Part shown: positions 23,562-33,440 of the stretch, one piece after another | Numbering within the stretch: the stretch's first letter is position 1 | Layout of the letters: the number at the start of each line of letters is the position of its first letter | Assembly (NCBI GenBank): GCA_029008595.1 | Contig: JAQXJH010000081.1 | Location: 1-62,303 of the forward strand | Reading direction: 5' to 3' | DNA from: Bacillota bacterium | GTDB lineage: Bacteria; Bacillota; Clostridia; Oscillospirales; Acutalibacteraceae | DNA: 62,303 bases | Position numbers and translations under genes: made by a program | Notes under the pieces: generated by a model | Databases searched by the model: none | Told to the model about the DNA's origin: nothing | What the model saw: only the letters and a program-made list of their open reading frames with translations

Positions 23562-25013
23562 ATGAAGCTTTCAACCCTGCTCAACGGCGTGCCCGTCAGG
23601 GCGCAGACCGCGCAGGACGTTGAAATCACAGGAATTACCGAACATTCGGACCAAGTGGAAAAAGGAAATCTTTTTGTTTGCGCGCGGGGCAGCCGGCGGG
23701 ACGGCCATCATTTTGCCGAAGAGGCGATCGGGCGCGGAGCGGCTGCCGTAGTGGTGCAGCACGCGCTCCCGCAGGCTCTTCCGCAGATTCTTGTAACAGA
23801 TTCCAAACGGGCGTGCGCGGTGCTCAGCGCAAACTTTTTCGGCCGGCCGGCGGATTCGCTCACGATCAGCGGCATTACAGGAACCAACGGGAAAACGACC
23901 ACGGCATGGATCCTGCGCCAGCTGCTGGAACAGAACGATTGCCCGACAGGCCTTGCCGGTACGATCCAGAACTGCGCTGCCGGCTTTGCGGAACCGGCGG
24001 ATTACACAACGCCAGAAGCGCCGCAGCTTCACGCTCTTCTGGCGCGCATGAAAAAGCAGAACTGCACGCATGTCGTGCTGGAAGCCTCTTCCCAGGCGCT
24101 GGATCAGCAGCGGCTGTTCGGAATCCGGTTCCGCTGCGCGGTTTTTACCAATCTGACGCCGGAGCATCTGGATTATCACCATTCGATGGAGGAATACTAC
24201 CGGGCGAAGCGAAAGCTGTTTGAAAACTGCGGCTGTGCGGTGATCAATATTGATGATCCGTGGGGTGCGCGGCTGACGCGGGAGATCCCGGGAAATATCA
24301 TTGCCTGCTCCGGCGCTTATCCGCTGGCGGATTATCAGTATTCCGACGCCGTTTATTCGCCGGACGGAACCGAGTTTACCCTGCGGACACGCGGCGGCAC
24401 CTTCCGGGTCAGGATTCCGCTGCCGGGACGCTGCAATATTGAAAACAGCGTCTGCGCTGCCGCGGCTGCAATCGAGCTGGGAGTTCCGCCGCGCAGAGCC
24501 TTTGCGGCATTGGAATACATCACGCCGGCAGCGGGCCGTGCGCAGCGGCTGGAGCTGGGAACGCCCTTCGATGTGGTCATCGATTATGCCCATACGCCGG
24601 ACGGCCTGCAGCAGATCCTGCAGGCACTGCGGCCGGTCTGCCGAGGCAGGCTGATCTGCGTTTTTGGCTGCGGCGGAGACCGCGACCGGGAAAAACGGCC
24701 GCTGATGGGCGCCGCTGCGGTTCATGGCAGCGATTATGTGATCCTCACCAGCGACAATCCACGCACAGAGGATCCGCGCAAAATTATGGACGATATCCTT
24801 GCAGGAATGAGCAGAGCGGCCGTTCCGGTGGAACAGATAGAGGAACGCGGAGAAGCGATCGTCAGGGCGGTATCGGTCGCCCGCGCGGGGGATCTGATCC
24901 TCCTTGCCGGCAAGGGGCATGAAGCGTATCAGATCCGCGGGGACAGAAGGATCCGCTTTGACGAACGGGAGATCGCTGCCGAAGCGGTCCGGAATGCACG
25001 AGACAAAAAATAA
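23562..25013 (+). CDS. murE: UDP-MurNAc-tripeptide synthetase MurE
   Basis: MurE adds the third amino acid to UDP-MurNAc-L-Ala-D-Glu. The protein has 483 residues. The N-terminal MurE domain is followed by ATP-binding GITGTNGKTTTAW, the central ligase region, and the C-terminal domain. The latter contains SDNPRTEDP; the DNPR form is the meso-diaminopimelate-specific signature, so the wall is probably mDAP-type. It is followed by murF after 28 bp. Confidence 0.96.
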   Translation: MKLSTLLNGVPVRAQTAQDVEITGITEHSDQVEKGNLFVCARGSRRDGHHFAEEAIGRGAAAVVVQHALPQALPQILVTDSKRACAVLSANFFGRPADSLTISGITGTNGKTTTAWILRQLLEQNDCPTGLAGTIQNCAAGFAEPADYTTPEAPQLHALLARMKKQNCTHVVLEASSQALDQQRLFGIRFRCAVFTNLTPEHLDYHHSMEEYYRAKRKLFENCGCAVINIDDPWGARLTREIPGNIIACSGAYPLADYQYSDAVYSPDGTEFTLRTRGGTFRVRIPLPGRCNIENSVCAAAAAIELGVPPRRAFAALEYITPAAGRAQRLELGTPFDVVIDYAHTPDGLQQILQALRPVCRGRLICVFGCGGDRDREKRPLMGAAAVHGSDYVILTSDNPRTEDPRKIMDDILAGMSRAAVPVEQIEERGEAIVRAVSVARAGDLILLAGKGHEAYQIRGDRRIRFDEREIAAEAVRNARDKK

Positions 25014-25041
25014 CCGGAAAATCGGGAAAGGGTTGATCAGA

Positions 25042-26427
25042 ATGGAGCAAATTACGCTGCAGAACGCGGCCAGAGCAATCGGAGCGGAATGCCGGGAGGA
25101 GACGGAGGTTCTGTCTGTCTGTACCGACACGCGCGCCATCACGCCGGGATGCCTGTTCGTTGCGCTGCGCGGCGAACGGTTCGACGGTCATGATTTTGCG
25201 GCGGAAGCTGCCAAAGCAGGAGCAGCAGGCATTGTTTGTGAACATGAAGTAAGCGGCACCGGCCGGACGCCGGTGCTGATGGTAAAAAGCACACAGGGCG
25301 CGCTGCTGCAGCTTGCCCGGTATTACCGGTCGCTTTTCAGCATTCCGATGGTCGGGGTCACCGGCAGCGTGGGCAAAACCACGACCAAAGAAATGATTGT
25401 AGCAGCCATTTCACCAAAATATCAGACAATGAAAACGGAAGGCAATCTGAATAATCAGATCGGCCTCCCCAAAACCCTTTTCCGGCTCAATCATACGATC
25501 GAAGCCGCCGTGATCGAAATGGGAATGGATCATTTCGGACAGATCCATAATCTTTCCATGACTGCGGCCCCAACGATTTCGGTCATCACAAACATCGGCC
25601 ATTCGCACATTATGAATCTCGGTTCTCAGGAAGGAATCCTGAAGGCAAAGCTGGAGATTCTGGACGGTATGGATCTCAACGCGCCGGTCGTGCTCAACGG
25701 AGACGATCCGCTTCTGGCGGGTGCAGCCGAAAAAATCGGAAATCCGGTGCTGCTTTACGGAATCCGGAATCCGGCCTGTGACGTCCGCGCGGAAAACGTG
25801 CGGGAAACCGAATCCGGGCTGGAGTTTGACGTCTGTGTCGCCTCGCTCGACAGCCGCACCCCGGTGCATCTTCCGGCGTATGGGATCCACCATGTATATG
25901 ATGCGCTGGCGGCGTTTTCGGTCGGGCTGCTGCTGCAGGTGGAACCGGACCGGATGGCCGATGGTCTTGCGGGCTATGTGCCGTCCGGCATGCGCCAGCA
26001 TATTGTCCGTGCAGGTGGGCTGACCGTGGTGGAGGATTGCTACAATGCCAGCCCCGATTCCGTCAAGGCCTCGCTGGCTGCGCTGCGTGCCATGCCGTGC
26101 ACCGGCCGGCGGATCGCCGTTCTGGGCGATATGCTGGAGCTGGGCGATTATACGGAGCGCGGGCACAGGGAATGCGGCCGTGCTGCGGCCGAAAACGGCA
26201 CGGATTTGCTGGTCGCCTGCGGACGGGACGCAAGGTTCTGTGCCGAAGAGGCGGAGAAAGCCGGAATCCTTACCGAATATTTTGAAGAAAAGCCGGAAGC
26301 GGCGCAGTTTTTGCAGAACAGCCTGCGCGCGGGGGATCTGGTTTTGGTCAAGGCGAGCCACGGCTCTCATCTGGAGGAACTTCTGGACGCGGTCTACAGT
26401 CGTTTTGAGCGCGAAACCGAAACCTGA
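25042..26427 (+). CDS. murF: UDP-MurNAc-tripeptide-D-alanyl-D-alanine ligase MurF
   Basis: MurF attaches D-Ala-D-Ala to complete the UDP-MurNAc-pentapeptide. The protein has 461 residues. The ATP site is GVTGSVGKTTTKEMI, with GNLNNQIGLP and EMGMDHFGQI downstream; the C-terminal domain contains EDCYNASPDSVKASL. The ATG at 25042 follows GGGAAAGGG and matches the family start; earlier frame-open ATGs overlap murE. It supplies the substrate used next by MraY. Confidence 0.96.
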   Translation: MEQITLQNAARAIGAECREETEVLSVCTDTRAITPGCLFVALRGERFDGHDFAAEAAKAGAAGIVCEHEVSGTGRTPVLMVKSTQGALLQLARYYRSLFSIPMVGVTGSVGKTTTKEMIVAAISPKYQTMKTEGNLNNQIGLPKTLFRLNHTIEAAVIEMGMDHFGQIHNLSMTAAPTISVITNIGHSHIMNLGSQEGILKAKLEILDGMDLNAPVVLNGDDPLLAGAAEKIGNPVLLYGIRNPACDVRAENVRETESGLEFDVCVASLDSRTPVHLPAYGIHHVYDALAAFSVGLLLQVEPDRMADGLAGYVPSGMRQHIVRAGGLTVVEDCYNASPDSVKASLAALRAMPCTGRRIAVLGDMLELGDYTERGHRECGRAAAENGTDLLVACGRDARFCAEEAEKAGILTEYFEEKPEAAQFLQNSLRAGDLVLVKASHGSHLEELLDAVYSRFERETET

Positions 26428-26532
26428 AACAAATCTTTTTCCGGAGACAAAAACACTGTTCCCGGGTCTTGTTTTGTGGTAAAATAAGATGTACCGAAAA
26501 CAGAACTGACAGAGGAAAGGATTGGGGACAAA

Positions 26533-27564
26533 ATGAGCGGAATCATGACGGCGGCAGCTGCTGCCATTGCGTTTGCGGCAACGGCGGTCGCGGGAAAATG
26601 GGCGGTGCCGTTTCTGCACAAGCTGCACTTTGGGCAAACGATCAAGGAGATCGGTCCGACCTGGCACAAAAACAAGCAGGGAACTCCCACTATGGGCGGA
26701 ATCATGTTTATAATCGGTATTGTTTGTGCCATAATAATAGCGGTGCCGGTCTATTATTCCAGTGTCGGCTATACGCCGGTGGAGGGCGTTGCCGGGATCT
26801 CGGGGGAAACCGCTCTGCAGCGCGTGCGTCTGTTCGGCGGAATGATCATGGCGCTGGCGTATGCCTCGGTCGGCTTTGTTGACGATTACATTAAGGTAGT
26901 CAAAAAGCGCAATCTTGGGCTGAGGGCGCGCCAGAAGATCCTGCTGCAGCTGATCATCGCCTGCGCATACCTTGCTTCCCTGTATCTGGCCGGCGAGCGC
27001 GGGAGCACCGTCATTCCGTTTGCCGGTACGGTGGATCTTGGCTGGTTCTACTGGCCGGCGGCGCTGTTTGTGATCCTCGGCACGGTCAATGCGGTCAATC
27101 TGACCGACGGGATCGACGGTCTGGCCGGTTCGGTCACGATGTTCGCGTGCATCTTCTTTATGATCGTCGCGTCGCTGCTGCAGTCCTTCGGCATGAGCAT
27201 CTTTGCTGCGGCGGTTGCGGGCGGCTGTCTCGGTTTTCTGCTGTATAATTTTCACCCGGCAAAGGTGTTTATGGGGGATACCGGTTCGCTGTTTCTCGGC
27301 GGTGCCGTTGCCGCTCTCGGGTTCGGCGTCGGTATGCCGGTTCTGATCCTGCCGGTCGGGATCGTGTATTTTATGGAAGCAATGTCCGACATTATTCAGA
27401 TCGGTTATTTCAAAATATCTCACGGAAAGCGCGTGTTCAAAATGGCTCCGATCCACCATCATTTTGAAATGTGCGGCTGGAGCGAGGTCAAAATCGTGAC
27501 GGTGTTCAGCCTGATCACGATCATCGGCGGAGCGGCGGCGCTGCTTTGCGTTATTTACGGCTGA
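26533..27564 (+). CDS. mraY: Phospho-MurNAc-pentapeptide transferase MraY
   Basis: MraY transfers phospho-MurNAc-pentapeptide to undecaprenyl phosphate, giving lipid I. The integral membrane protein has 343 residues with about ten hydrophobic segments. Diagnostic pieces are TPTMGGIMFI, FVDDYIKV, the NAVNLTDGIDGLA motif and HHHFEMCGW. A 105-bp gap precedes it with an AT-rich TAAAAT at 26480-26485 but only a poor -35, so an internal promoter is possible and not certain. Normally murD follows; here ftsW comes 37 bp later. Confidence 0.97.
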   Translation: MSGIMTAAAAAIAFAATAVAGKWAVPFLHKLHFGQTIKEIGPTWHKNKQGTPTMGGIMFIIGIVCAIIIAVPVYYSSVGYTPVEGVAGISGETALQRVRLFGGMIMALAYASVGFVDDYIKVVKKRNLGLRARQKILLQLIIACAYLASLYLAGERGSTVIPFAGTVDLGWFYWPAALFVILGTVNAVNLTDGIDGLAGSVTMFACIFFMIVASLLQSFGMSIFAAAVAGGCLGFLLYNFHPAKVFMGDTGSLFLGGAVAALGFGVGMPVLILPVGIVYFMEAMSDIIQIGYFKISHGKRVFKMAPIHHHFEMCGWSEVKIVTVFSLITIIGGAAALLCVIYG

Positions 27565-27601
27565 GAGGAAATCTGCAGCCGTCGGGAAAGGAGCACGACC
27601 A

Positions 27602-28774
27602 TTGGAACAGGCAAAAAACATGCAGCAGACGCGCCGGCCGGGAAAAGTAAAAGAAAAGATCCGGATGTTTTCCGTCCGCGCGGGGATCGATCTTCCGTTT
27701 CTGACGATTGTGCTGGTGCTTCTTACCATCGGCCTGATCATGCTCTTTTCCGCGAGCTATGCCTATGCGCTGGCTTATTACGGAAACAGCTATCACTTTT
27801 TCAAGAACCAGCTGATCTGGGCGATCCTCGGCATCGCTGCAATGATCATCTGCTCCTACTTTGACTATCATAAATTCCATAAAGCGGCGGTGCCGGTGCT
27901 GATCCTTTCTTACCTGCTGCTGGTGCTGGTGCTTTTCATGCCCGCGCGCAACGGTGCGCACCGCTGGATCTCGGTGGGCGGAATGGGCTTTCAGCCGTCC
28001 GAGATCACAAAGTTTGCGATCGTGGTCTCTTTTGCGCATTTCATGTCCATCAGCTATCAGAAAATGAATAAGTTTTCCACCGGGATTCTGCCGTATCTCG
28101 TAATTTTCGGTTCCTCGGCGGCGCTGCTGATCAAGGAACCGCATCTTTCCTGTACGGTCATTATTTTCGCGCTGACCTGTTTTATGATGTTTATCGGCGG
28201 CGTCAAGGCGCGCTGGTTCGTGATTGCGTTCGTCGTGATCGGCATTCTGGCCTATATTGCGCTGTTTACCGATCTGATCCCCTATGCCAGCGACCGGATC
28301 GGCGTCTGGCGTGATCCGTTCGGCTATGCGGACAGAGACGCCTCTCACCAGACAAGGCAGTCGCTTTATGCTATCGGTTCCGGCGGCTTTCTCGGCCTTG
28401 GGATCGGCAACTCCCGCCAGAAATATCTTTACCTGCCGGAACCGCAGAACGACTTTATTTTTGCGGTGATCTGTGAGGAGCTTGGCTTTGTGGGCGCGAT
28501 GATCATCATCCTGCTGTTTGCGCTGCTGGTCTGGCGCGGTATGGTGATCGCGCTGCGCGCACCGGATAAATTCGGTACCCTGCTCTGTATGGGTCTTACC
28601 GCGCAGGTCGGTCTGCAGGCGGTGCTGAATATTGCGGTGGTCAGCAACACCGTGCCGAACACCGGCATCAGCCTGCCGTTTTTCAGCTACGGCGGCTCGT
28701 CGCTGGTCATGCTGATGGCGCAGATGGGGATCGTGCTTTCCGTTTCCCGCAGCGCAAGAATGGAAAAATCCTGA
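27602..28774 (+). CDS. ftsW: FtsW/RodA/SpoVE-family glycosyltransferase (FtsW)
   Basis: FtsW is the SEDS polymerase that works with the class B PBP to build septal peptidoglycan. The membrane protein has about 390 residues with ten hydrophobic segments. Conserved parts include LLVLVLFMPARNGAHRWI, FQPSEITKFA and the final SLPFFSYGGSSLVMLMAQMG. The start is a TTG at 27602, set by AAAGGAG 7 bp upstream; an ATG lies six codons further on. FtsW and SpoVE cannot be separated from sequence alone; the place next to murG and the single copy favour FtsW. Confidence 0.93.
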   Translation: MEQAKNMQQTRRPGKVKEKIRMFSVRAGIDLPFLTIVLVLLTIGLIMLFSASYAYALAYYGNSYHFFKNQLIWAILGIAAMIICSYFDYHKFHKAAVPVLILSYLLLVLVLFMPARNGAHRWISVGGMGFQPSEITKFAIVVSFAHFMSISYQKMNKFSTGILPYLVIFGSSAALLIKEPHLSCTVIIFALTCFMMFIGGVKARWFVIAFVVIGILAYIALFTDLIPYASDRIGVWRDPFGYADRDASHQTRQSLYAIGSGGFLGLGIGNSRQKYLYLPEPQNDFIFAVICEELGFVGAMIIILLFALLVWRGMVIALRAPDKFGTLLCMGLTAQVGLQAVLNIAVVSNTVPNTGISLPFFSYGGSSLVMLMAQMGIVLSVSRSARMEKS

Positions 28775-28792
28775 AGAAGGGCCTGATTTTGC

Positions 28793-29917
28793 ATGAAGAT
28801 TCTTTTTGCCGGCGGCGGCACCGCCGGGCACATCAACCCGGCGCTGGCTGTGGCGGGCTATGTGCGCGATCAAAAACCGGATACCCAGATCCTTTTTGTA
28901 GGTTCCCGGGGCGGAATGGAGGAGCGGCTGGTTCCGCAGGCGGGGTTTGAATTCCGCTCGGTCACCGTTTCCGGATTCATCCGGAAGCTGAACTGGAAGG
29001 GCATCAAACATAATGTGATTGCGGTCAAGCGCGCGTTTTCGGCAACAAGAGAGTCCGGCCGGATCCTGGAACAGTTCCGTCCGGATGTCTGTGTCGGAAC
29101 AGGCGGCTATGTCAGCGGCCCTGTGCTGCGCAAGGCGAAAAAAATGGGGATCCCGGTGCTGATCCACGAACAGAACGCGTTCCCGGGTGTAACGACAAAA
29201 ATGCTTGCCAAGCTGGCCGACCGGATCATGCTGGCGATCCCGGATGCCGAAAAACGGCTGGATCCCTCGCTGCATGAAAAAATCGTTGTCACAGGGAATC
29301 CGGTTCGCACTGAGCTGATTTATGCCGACCGCGAAAAGGCGCGCAAAAAGCTGAAGCTGGACGAAAGACCGGTGATTCTTTCTTACGGCGGCAGTCTCGG
29401 CGCGGAACAGATCAACCGCGCAGTCGCCGAACTGATCGCCCGGACAGCCGGAGAGGACAGCGTTCAGCACATTCATGCCTACGGTCAGTACGGAAAATGG
29501 TTTCCTGCTCTGCTGGAGGAAAAGGGCGTTGTGCTGAAGGATCACCCGAATCTGGATATCCGGGAGTACATCGACAATATGCCGGACTGCATTGCTGCGG
29601 CCGATCTGCTGATCTGCCGTGCGGGCGCCATTACGCTCAGCGAGCTGCAGGTGCAGGGCAAGCCGGCGGTGCTGATCCCTTCCCCGAATGTGGCGGAAAA
29701 CCACCAGTATTATAACGCTCTGGCGCTTTCCTCGCGCGGAGCGGCGTTTCTTCTGGAAGAAAAAGATCTTACCGGCGATTCGCTCTGTAAACTGGTTTTT
29801 GAACTGCTGAGCGATCCGGAAAAGCTTCGCGAATGCGGACGCAGCGCACAGAAAATGGCGATTGTGGATGCAAACGAACGGATTTTCCGCGAAATTCTGA
29901 AGGTTCTGCAGAAATAA
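28793..29917 (+). CDS. murG: UDP-GlcNAc:lipid I GlcNAc transferase MurG
   Basis: MurG adds GlcNAc to lipid I, making lipid II at the inner membrane face. The protein of 374 residues begins with ILFAGGGTAGHINPALAVA, the glycine-rich acceptor loop. It has ILSYGGSLGAEQINRAV and the UDP-sugar site near CRAGAITLSELQVQGKPAVLIP. It starts 18 bp behind ftsW, in the standard order. Confidence 0.97.
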   Translation: MKILFAGGGTAGHINPALAVAGYVRDQKPDTQILFVGSRGGMEERLVPQAGFEFRSVTVSGFIRKLNWKGIKHNVIAVKRAFSATRESGRILEQFRPDVCVGTGGYVSGPVLRKAKKMGIPVLIHEQNAFPGVTTKMLAKLADRIMLAIPDAEKRLDPSLHEKIVVTGNPVRTELIYADREKARKKLKLDERPVILSYGGSLGAEQINRAVAELIARTAGEDSVQHIHAYGQYGKWFPALLEEKGVVLKDHPNLDIREYIDNMPDCIAAADLLICRAGAITLSELQVQGKPAVLIPSPNVAENHQYYNALALSSRGAAFLLEEKDLTGDSLCKLVFELLSDPEKLRECGRSAQKMAIVDANERIFREILKVLQK

Positions 29918-29922
29918 ATTAT

Positions 29923-29952
29923 TTCACAACCTGCCGCGCAGAAGCATATGAT
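29923..29952 (+). promoter_or_regulatory. Possible internal promoter for murA-divIB
   Basis: TTCACA (29923-29928) and TATGAT (29947-29952) are separated by 18 bp in the 85-bp gap behind murG. It would give murA and divIB expression separate from the upstream cluster. Confidence 0.5.
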
Positions 29953-30002
29953 AGGCTTATCAGGGCAGTATCGAGCTTTTGAGCGGAAGGATGCGTGTCG
30001 GA

Positions 30003-31310
30003 ATGGCTAAGCTCATCATTCGCGGAGGAAACCGTCTGGAAGGCGTCATGCGGATCTGCGGGGCAAAGAACAGCGTGCTGCCGATCCTGGCGGCATCGCT
30101 GCTCGTGTCGGAAAAAAGCGTGCTGCAGAATTGTCCTGCACTGTCGGACGTTCGGCTGGCGTCGGAAATTCTGCGCCGGCTGGGATGCACCGTGGAGCGC
30201 GAAGAAGACCGGATCACCATTGATCCGGCACATGCGGACGGCACCGTGATCCCGGAAAAACTGATGTCTGAAATGCGGTCTTCCATCATTTTTCTCGGCG
30301 CTATGGCAGCCAGGAACGGCCGTGCGGTGCTCAGCGCGCCCGGCGGCTGCGACCTTGGCCCCCGCCCGATCGATCTGCACCTTGCGGCGCTGCGGAAAAT
30401 GGGAGCGGAGATCGTCGAAGAGGGCGGCATTGTGGACTGCCGGGTAAACGGGCGGCTGCACGGCGCAGAGATACGGTTTCCGTTTGTCAGCGTCGGCGCA
30501 ACGGAAAATGTGCTGATCGCGGCTGCCGCAGCGGACGGCGCCACAAGGATCCTCAACGCTGCCTGCGAACCGGAGATCTGCGATCTGGCGCAGTTTCTGA
30601 TCCGCTGCGGCGCAAGGATCACCGGCGCGGGGACTTCCCGGATCATTGTGGAGGGCGTTCGGAAGCTGCACGGCTGCGAACACCGTGTGATTCCGGACCG
30701 GATCGCCGCAGCGACCTATCTGCTGGCGGCGTCCGTTACGGGCGGCGACATTACGCTGTCGGATGTGGAACCGCAGCAGCTTTCCGCTGTGCTGCCGCGA
30801 CTGCAGGAGACCGGCTGTGAGCTGTCTGTCGGAAGCCGCCGGATCCGCGTTCGCGCAAAAGGCAGACCAAAAGCGCTTTCGCCGCTTGTTACCGCGCCGT
30901 ATCCCGGTTTTCCGACTGATGCGCAGGCGCCGTTCATGGCACTTTGCTGCATTGCGGACGGTACAACGGCTTTTGAGGAAACGATTTTCCGGAACCGTTT
31001 CCGTCACGCCGCCGAACTGAACAGAATGGGAGCGGAGATCGGCGTGACGGGTCAGAGTGCGGTGGTGAAAGGGGTGCCGTTCCTGCACGGCGCGCGCGTT
31101 TCCGCGACCGATCTCCGTGGCGGTGCGGCGCTGGTGCTCGCGGCGCTTTCCGCGGAAGGAGAAACCGAAATTTCGCAGGTACATCATATCGACCGCGGTT
31201 ATGAATCGATGGAATGTGCGCTGAGTTCGCTGGGAGCCAGTGCAGTGAGGACGGAAACATGGCAGATCAAAGAAGAAAACAGAATCATCCGCACGGCGTT
31301 CGCAATGTGA
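30003..31310 (+). CDS. murA: UDP-GlcNAc 1-carboxyvinyltransferase MurA
   Basis: MurA makes the first committed precursor of peptidoglycan from UDP-GlcNAc and PEP, and is the fosfomycin target. The protein has about 435 residues. The N-terminus is MAKLIIRGGNRLEG, and the active-site cysteine is present in GGCDLGPRPIDLH, so fosfomycin sensitivity at the target is expected. The ATG at 30003 is chosen by family alignment; an ATG at 29991 is possible. Its 3' end overlaps divIB by 52 bp. Low-GC Gram-positives often have two MurA copies; only one is in this window. Confidence 0.95.
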   Translation: MAKLIIRGGNRLEGVMRICGAKNSVLPILAASLLVSEKSVLQNCPALSDVRLASEILRRLGCTVEREEDRITIDPAHADGTVIPEKLMSEMRSSIIFLGAMAARNGRAVLSAPGGCDLGPRPIDLHLAALRKMGAEIVEEGGIVDCRVNGRLHGAEIRFPFVSVGATENVLIAAAAADGATRILNAACEPEICDLAQFLIRCGARITGAGTSRIIVEGVRKLHGCEHRVIPDRIAAATYLLAASVTGGDITLSDVEPQQLSAVLPRLQETGCELSVGSRRIRVRAKGRPKALSPLVTAPYPGFPTDAQAPFMALCCIADGTTAFEETIFRNRFRHAAELNRMGAEIGVTGQSAVVKGVPFLHGARVSATDLRGGAALVLAALSAEGETEISQVHHIDRGYESMECALSSLGASAVRTETWQIKEENRIIRTAFAM

Positions 31311-32116
31311 ATCAACCCCGCCAGGCCGTACGAAAATCAAAGAAACAGTGCAGACTGCGTGCAAAGATTTTTCTGACGGTGCTGGTTGCGGCGGGTGTCT
31401 GCGTTGCACTTTCGCTGACCGTTCTGTTTCGGGTCTCGGTGGTGGAAGCGGCGCCCGGCGTGCATTATACGGCGGAGCAGATCACGGAAGCAGCCGGGAT
31501 CGAGAACGGAACCAATCTGTTCCGGATCGATCGGGGCAAAATGGCGGAACGGATCTGCCGCGCGCTTCCTTATGCCGAAAGCGCGTCGGTGTCCATTATT
31601 CTGCCGGATAAGGTTTCCATTGCCGTACAGGAGGCGGCGCCGGCTCTGCAGCTGCAGCAGGACGGGAGCTATTATCTGCTCAGCGGAAGCCTCAAGGTGC
31701 TGGAACGGTCAGATACGGCGGTGCCCGGGCTGACGGTGATTACCGGAGCGGGGCTTTCCGCTGCTCAGCCGGGGGAAACGGCTTCGTTTGAACGGGAAGA
31801 GGTATCGCGGACACTGCTTGCGCTGGAAGAGCAGCTGAAGGCAGCGCAGTTTTCCCTGGTCACCGCGATCGATGTCACTAAGCTCTATTCCATTGAACTG
31901 AAATACGGCGAAAATCTGACGATCCGGCTCGGATCCTCCGGGAACCTGCAGCAAAAGCTGCAGCTTGCACGTTATGTGATCGACAACAAGCTGGACGCCA
32001 ATCAGGCGGGAACACTGGATCTTTCGCTGAAGGATGGACAGGCAATTTTCCGGCCGGACTACGGCTCCAACAGCGTGATCATTCCTCCGGAAACGTCCTC
32101 CGACGCTTCCGGATAA
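31259..32116 (+). CDS. ftsQ: Cell division protein DivIB/FtsQ
   Basis: DivIB/FtsQ is a bitopic divisome protein that regulates septal wall synthesis. The protein has about 285 residues. A basic cytoplasmic tail of about 40 residues is followed by a hydrophobic segment (FLTVLVAAGVCVALSLTVLF). A POTRA domain with NLFRIDRGKMAERI follows, then a beta-domain. The ATG at 31259 lies within the end of murA, so translation is probably coupled. It is the last gene before the ftsZ promoter. Confidence 0.9.
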   Translation: MADQRRKQNHPHGVRNVNQPRQAVRKSKKQCRLRAKIFLTVLVAAGVCVALSLTVLFRVSVVEAAPGVHYTAEQITEAAGIENGTNLFRIDRGKMAERICRALPYAESASVSIILPDKVSIAVQEAAPALQLQQDGSYYLLSGSLKVLERSDTAVPGLTVITGAGLSAAQPGETASFEREEVSRTLLALEEQLKAAQFSLVTAIDVTKLYSIELKYGENLTIRLGSSGNLQQKLQLARYVIDNKLDANQAGTLDLSLKDGQAIFRPDYGSNSVIIPPETSSDASG

Positions 32117-32145
32117 AAAGACTGGCAAAAAATCTGCCGGAATAG

Positions 32146-32174
32146 TTGCGTAAATATTCATTTTGTGATACATT
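32146..32174 (+). promoter_or_regulatory. Promoter for ftsZ
   Basis: TTGCGT (32146-32151) and TACATT (32169-32174) are separated by 17 bp in an AT-rich gap 86 bp before the ftsZ start. It gives ftsZ expression in addition to any read-through. Confidence 0.6.
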
Positions 32175-32259
32175 AAGATAGATACAAAAAATAATGTGAC
32201 TGAATAAAAACGGATCATGAAAACTGGTTCAGACGATAAACGGAAACGGAGTGAATGCA

Positions 32260-33423
32260 ATGTCCCTTCAGTTCGATAATGAGCAGGAACAGGTCGTGCA
32301 GATCAAGGTGATCGGTGTCGGCGGCGGCGGCGGAAATGCCGTAAACCGCATGGTTCAGAACGAGATCCAGAGCGTTGAATTTATAACGGTAAATACGGAT
32401 AAGCAGGCGATCAACCGTTCGCGCGCCACCCATAAAATTGTAATTGGCGAAAAAATTACCCATGGCCGCGGCGCCGGCTCGGTGCCGGAGATCGGCCAGA
32501 AGTCGGCAGATGAAAGCCGCGATGAGATCACCGCCGCGCTGAAAGGCAGCGATATGGTGTTTATCACGGCGGGCATGGGCGGCGGAACCGGTACGGGCGC
32601 CGCCCCGATCATTGCTCAGATCGCCAAGGAAATGGGAGTTCTCACGGTCGGTATCGTGACCAAGCCGTTTGCATTCGAAGGCAAAAAGCGCATGGCGCAG
32701 GCCGAAACGGGCATCGCCGCGCTGCGCGAGCATGTCGATTCTCTGGTGGTGATCCCGAATGAGCGGCTGAAGTATGCCAGCGAGGAGCGCATTACGCTGC
32801 AGAATGCATTTGCCATTGCGGACGATGTTCTGCGTCAGGGCGTTCAGAGTATTTCAGATCTGATTCTGGTTCCGGGCTTTGTCAATCTGGACTTTGCCGA
32901 TGTCAAGTCTGTCATGAAGGATGCCGGCTATGCCCATATGGGCGTCGGCCGCGCTTCGGGCAAGGATAAGGCGATCCATGCGGCAAACATGGCCATTTCC
33001 AGCCCGCTGCTGGAAACCTCGATTTCCGGCGCGCACGGCGTTATCATCAACGTCACGTCTTCCCCGGATATCGGTCTGGACGAAGTGGAGCAGGCTTCCA
33101 CCATGATCGCCGAGGCGGCCCATGACGGCGCAAATATCATCTGGGGTGTTGCGTTCGATGAGAACATGCAGGACGAAATGATGGTCACGGTGATCGCCAC
33201 CGGTTTTGAAACGAACAACGGCGAGCCGGAAGACGGTGGGGTCTCCGCTGCCGGCGGTGCAGATACGGCTTCGGCAGGGAAGGATGCGGCTTCTGCGTCC
33301 GCACAGAACGCAGTGCCTGCTGCGCCGGTATCAAAACAGCCCGCGGCTTCGCCGAAAAATGACGATATCGACGACGAGGAATTTGAGCAGCTGCTCAAGT
33401 TCTTCAAGGACGGCTCCAAATAA
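32260..33423 (+). CDS. ftsZ: Cell division protein FtsZ
   Basis: FtsZ is the tubulin-like GTPase that forms the Z ring. The protein has about 387 residues. The N-terminal GTPase shows [15 protein letters not shown], and the T-loop is [10 protein letters not shown] at about residue 108. A low-complexity linker rich in A, S and P starts near residue 325. The C-terminus ends in [20 protein letters not shown], an acidic-helical tail that does not resemble the usual IPxFLRxR peptide that binds FtsA, SepF and others. The ATG at 32260 follows ACGGAG. ftsA is not adjacent. A terminator follows. Confidence 0.97.
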   Translation: MSLQFDNEQEQVVQIKVIGVGGGGGNAVNRMVQNEIQSVEFITVNTDKQAINRSRATHKIVIGEKITHGRGAGSVPEIGQKSADESRDEITAALKGSDMVFITAGMGGGTGTGAAPIIAQIAKEMGVLTVGIVTKPFAFEGKKRMAQAETGIAALREHVDSLVVIPNERLKYASEERITLQNAFAIADDVLRQGVQSISDLILVPGFVNLDFADVKSVMKDAGYAHMGVGRASGKDKAIHAANMAISSPLLETSISGAHGVIINVTSSPDIGLDEVEQASTMIAEAAHDGANIIWGVAFDENMQDEMMVTVIATGFETNNGEPEDGGVSAAGGADTASAGKDAASASAQNAVPAAPVSKQPAASPKNDDIDDEEFEQLLKFFKDGSK

Positions 33424-33440
33424 AAATTTGCCGGAACATA

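Noticed and set aside
29924..29952. Sigma-E reading of the boxes before murA (CATATGAT)
   Set aside because: The -35 match is poor, and the same bases fit a sigma-A promoter better (TTCACA, 18 bp, TATGAT).
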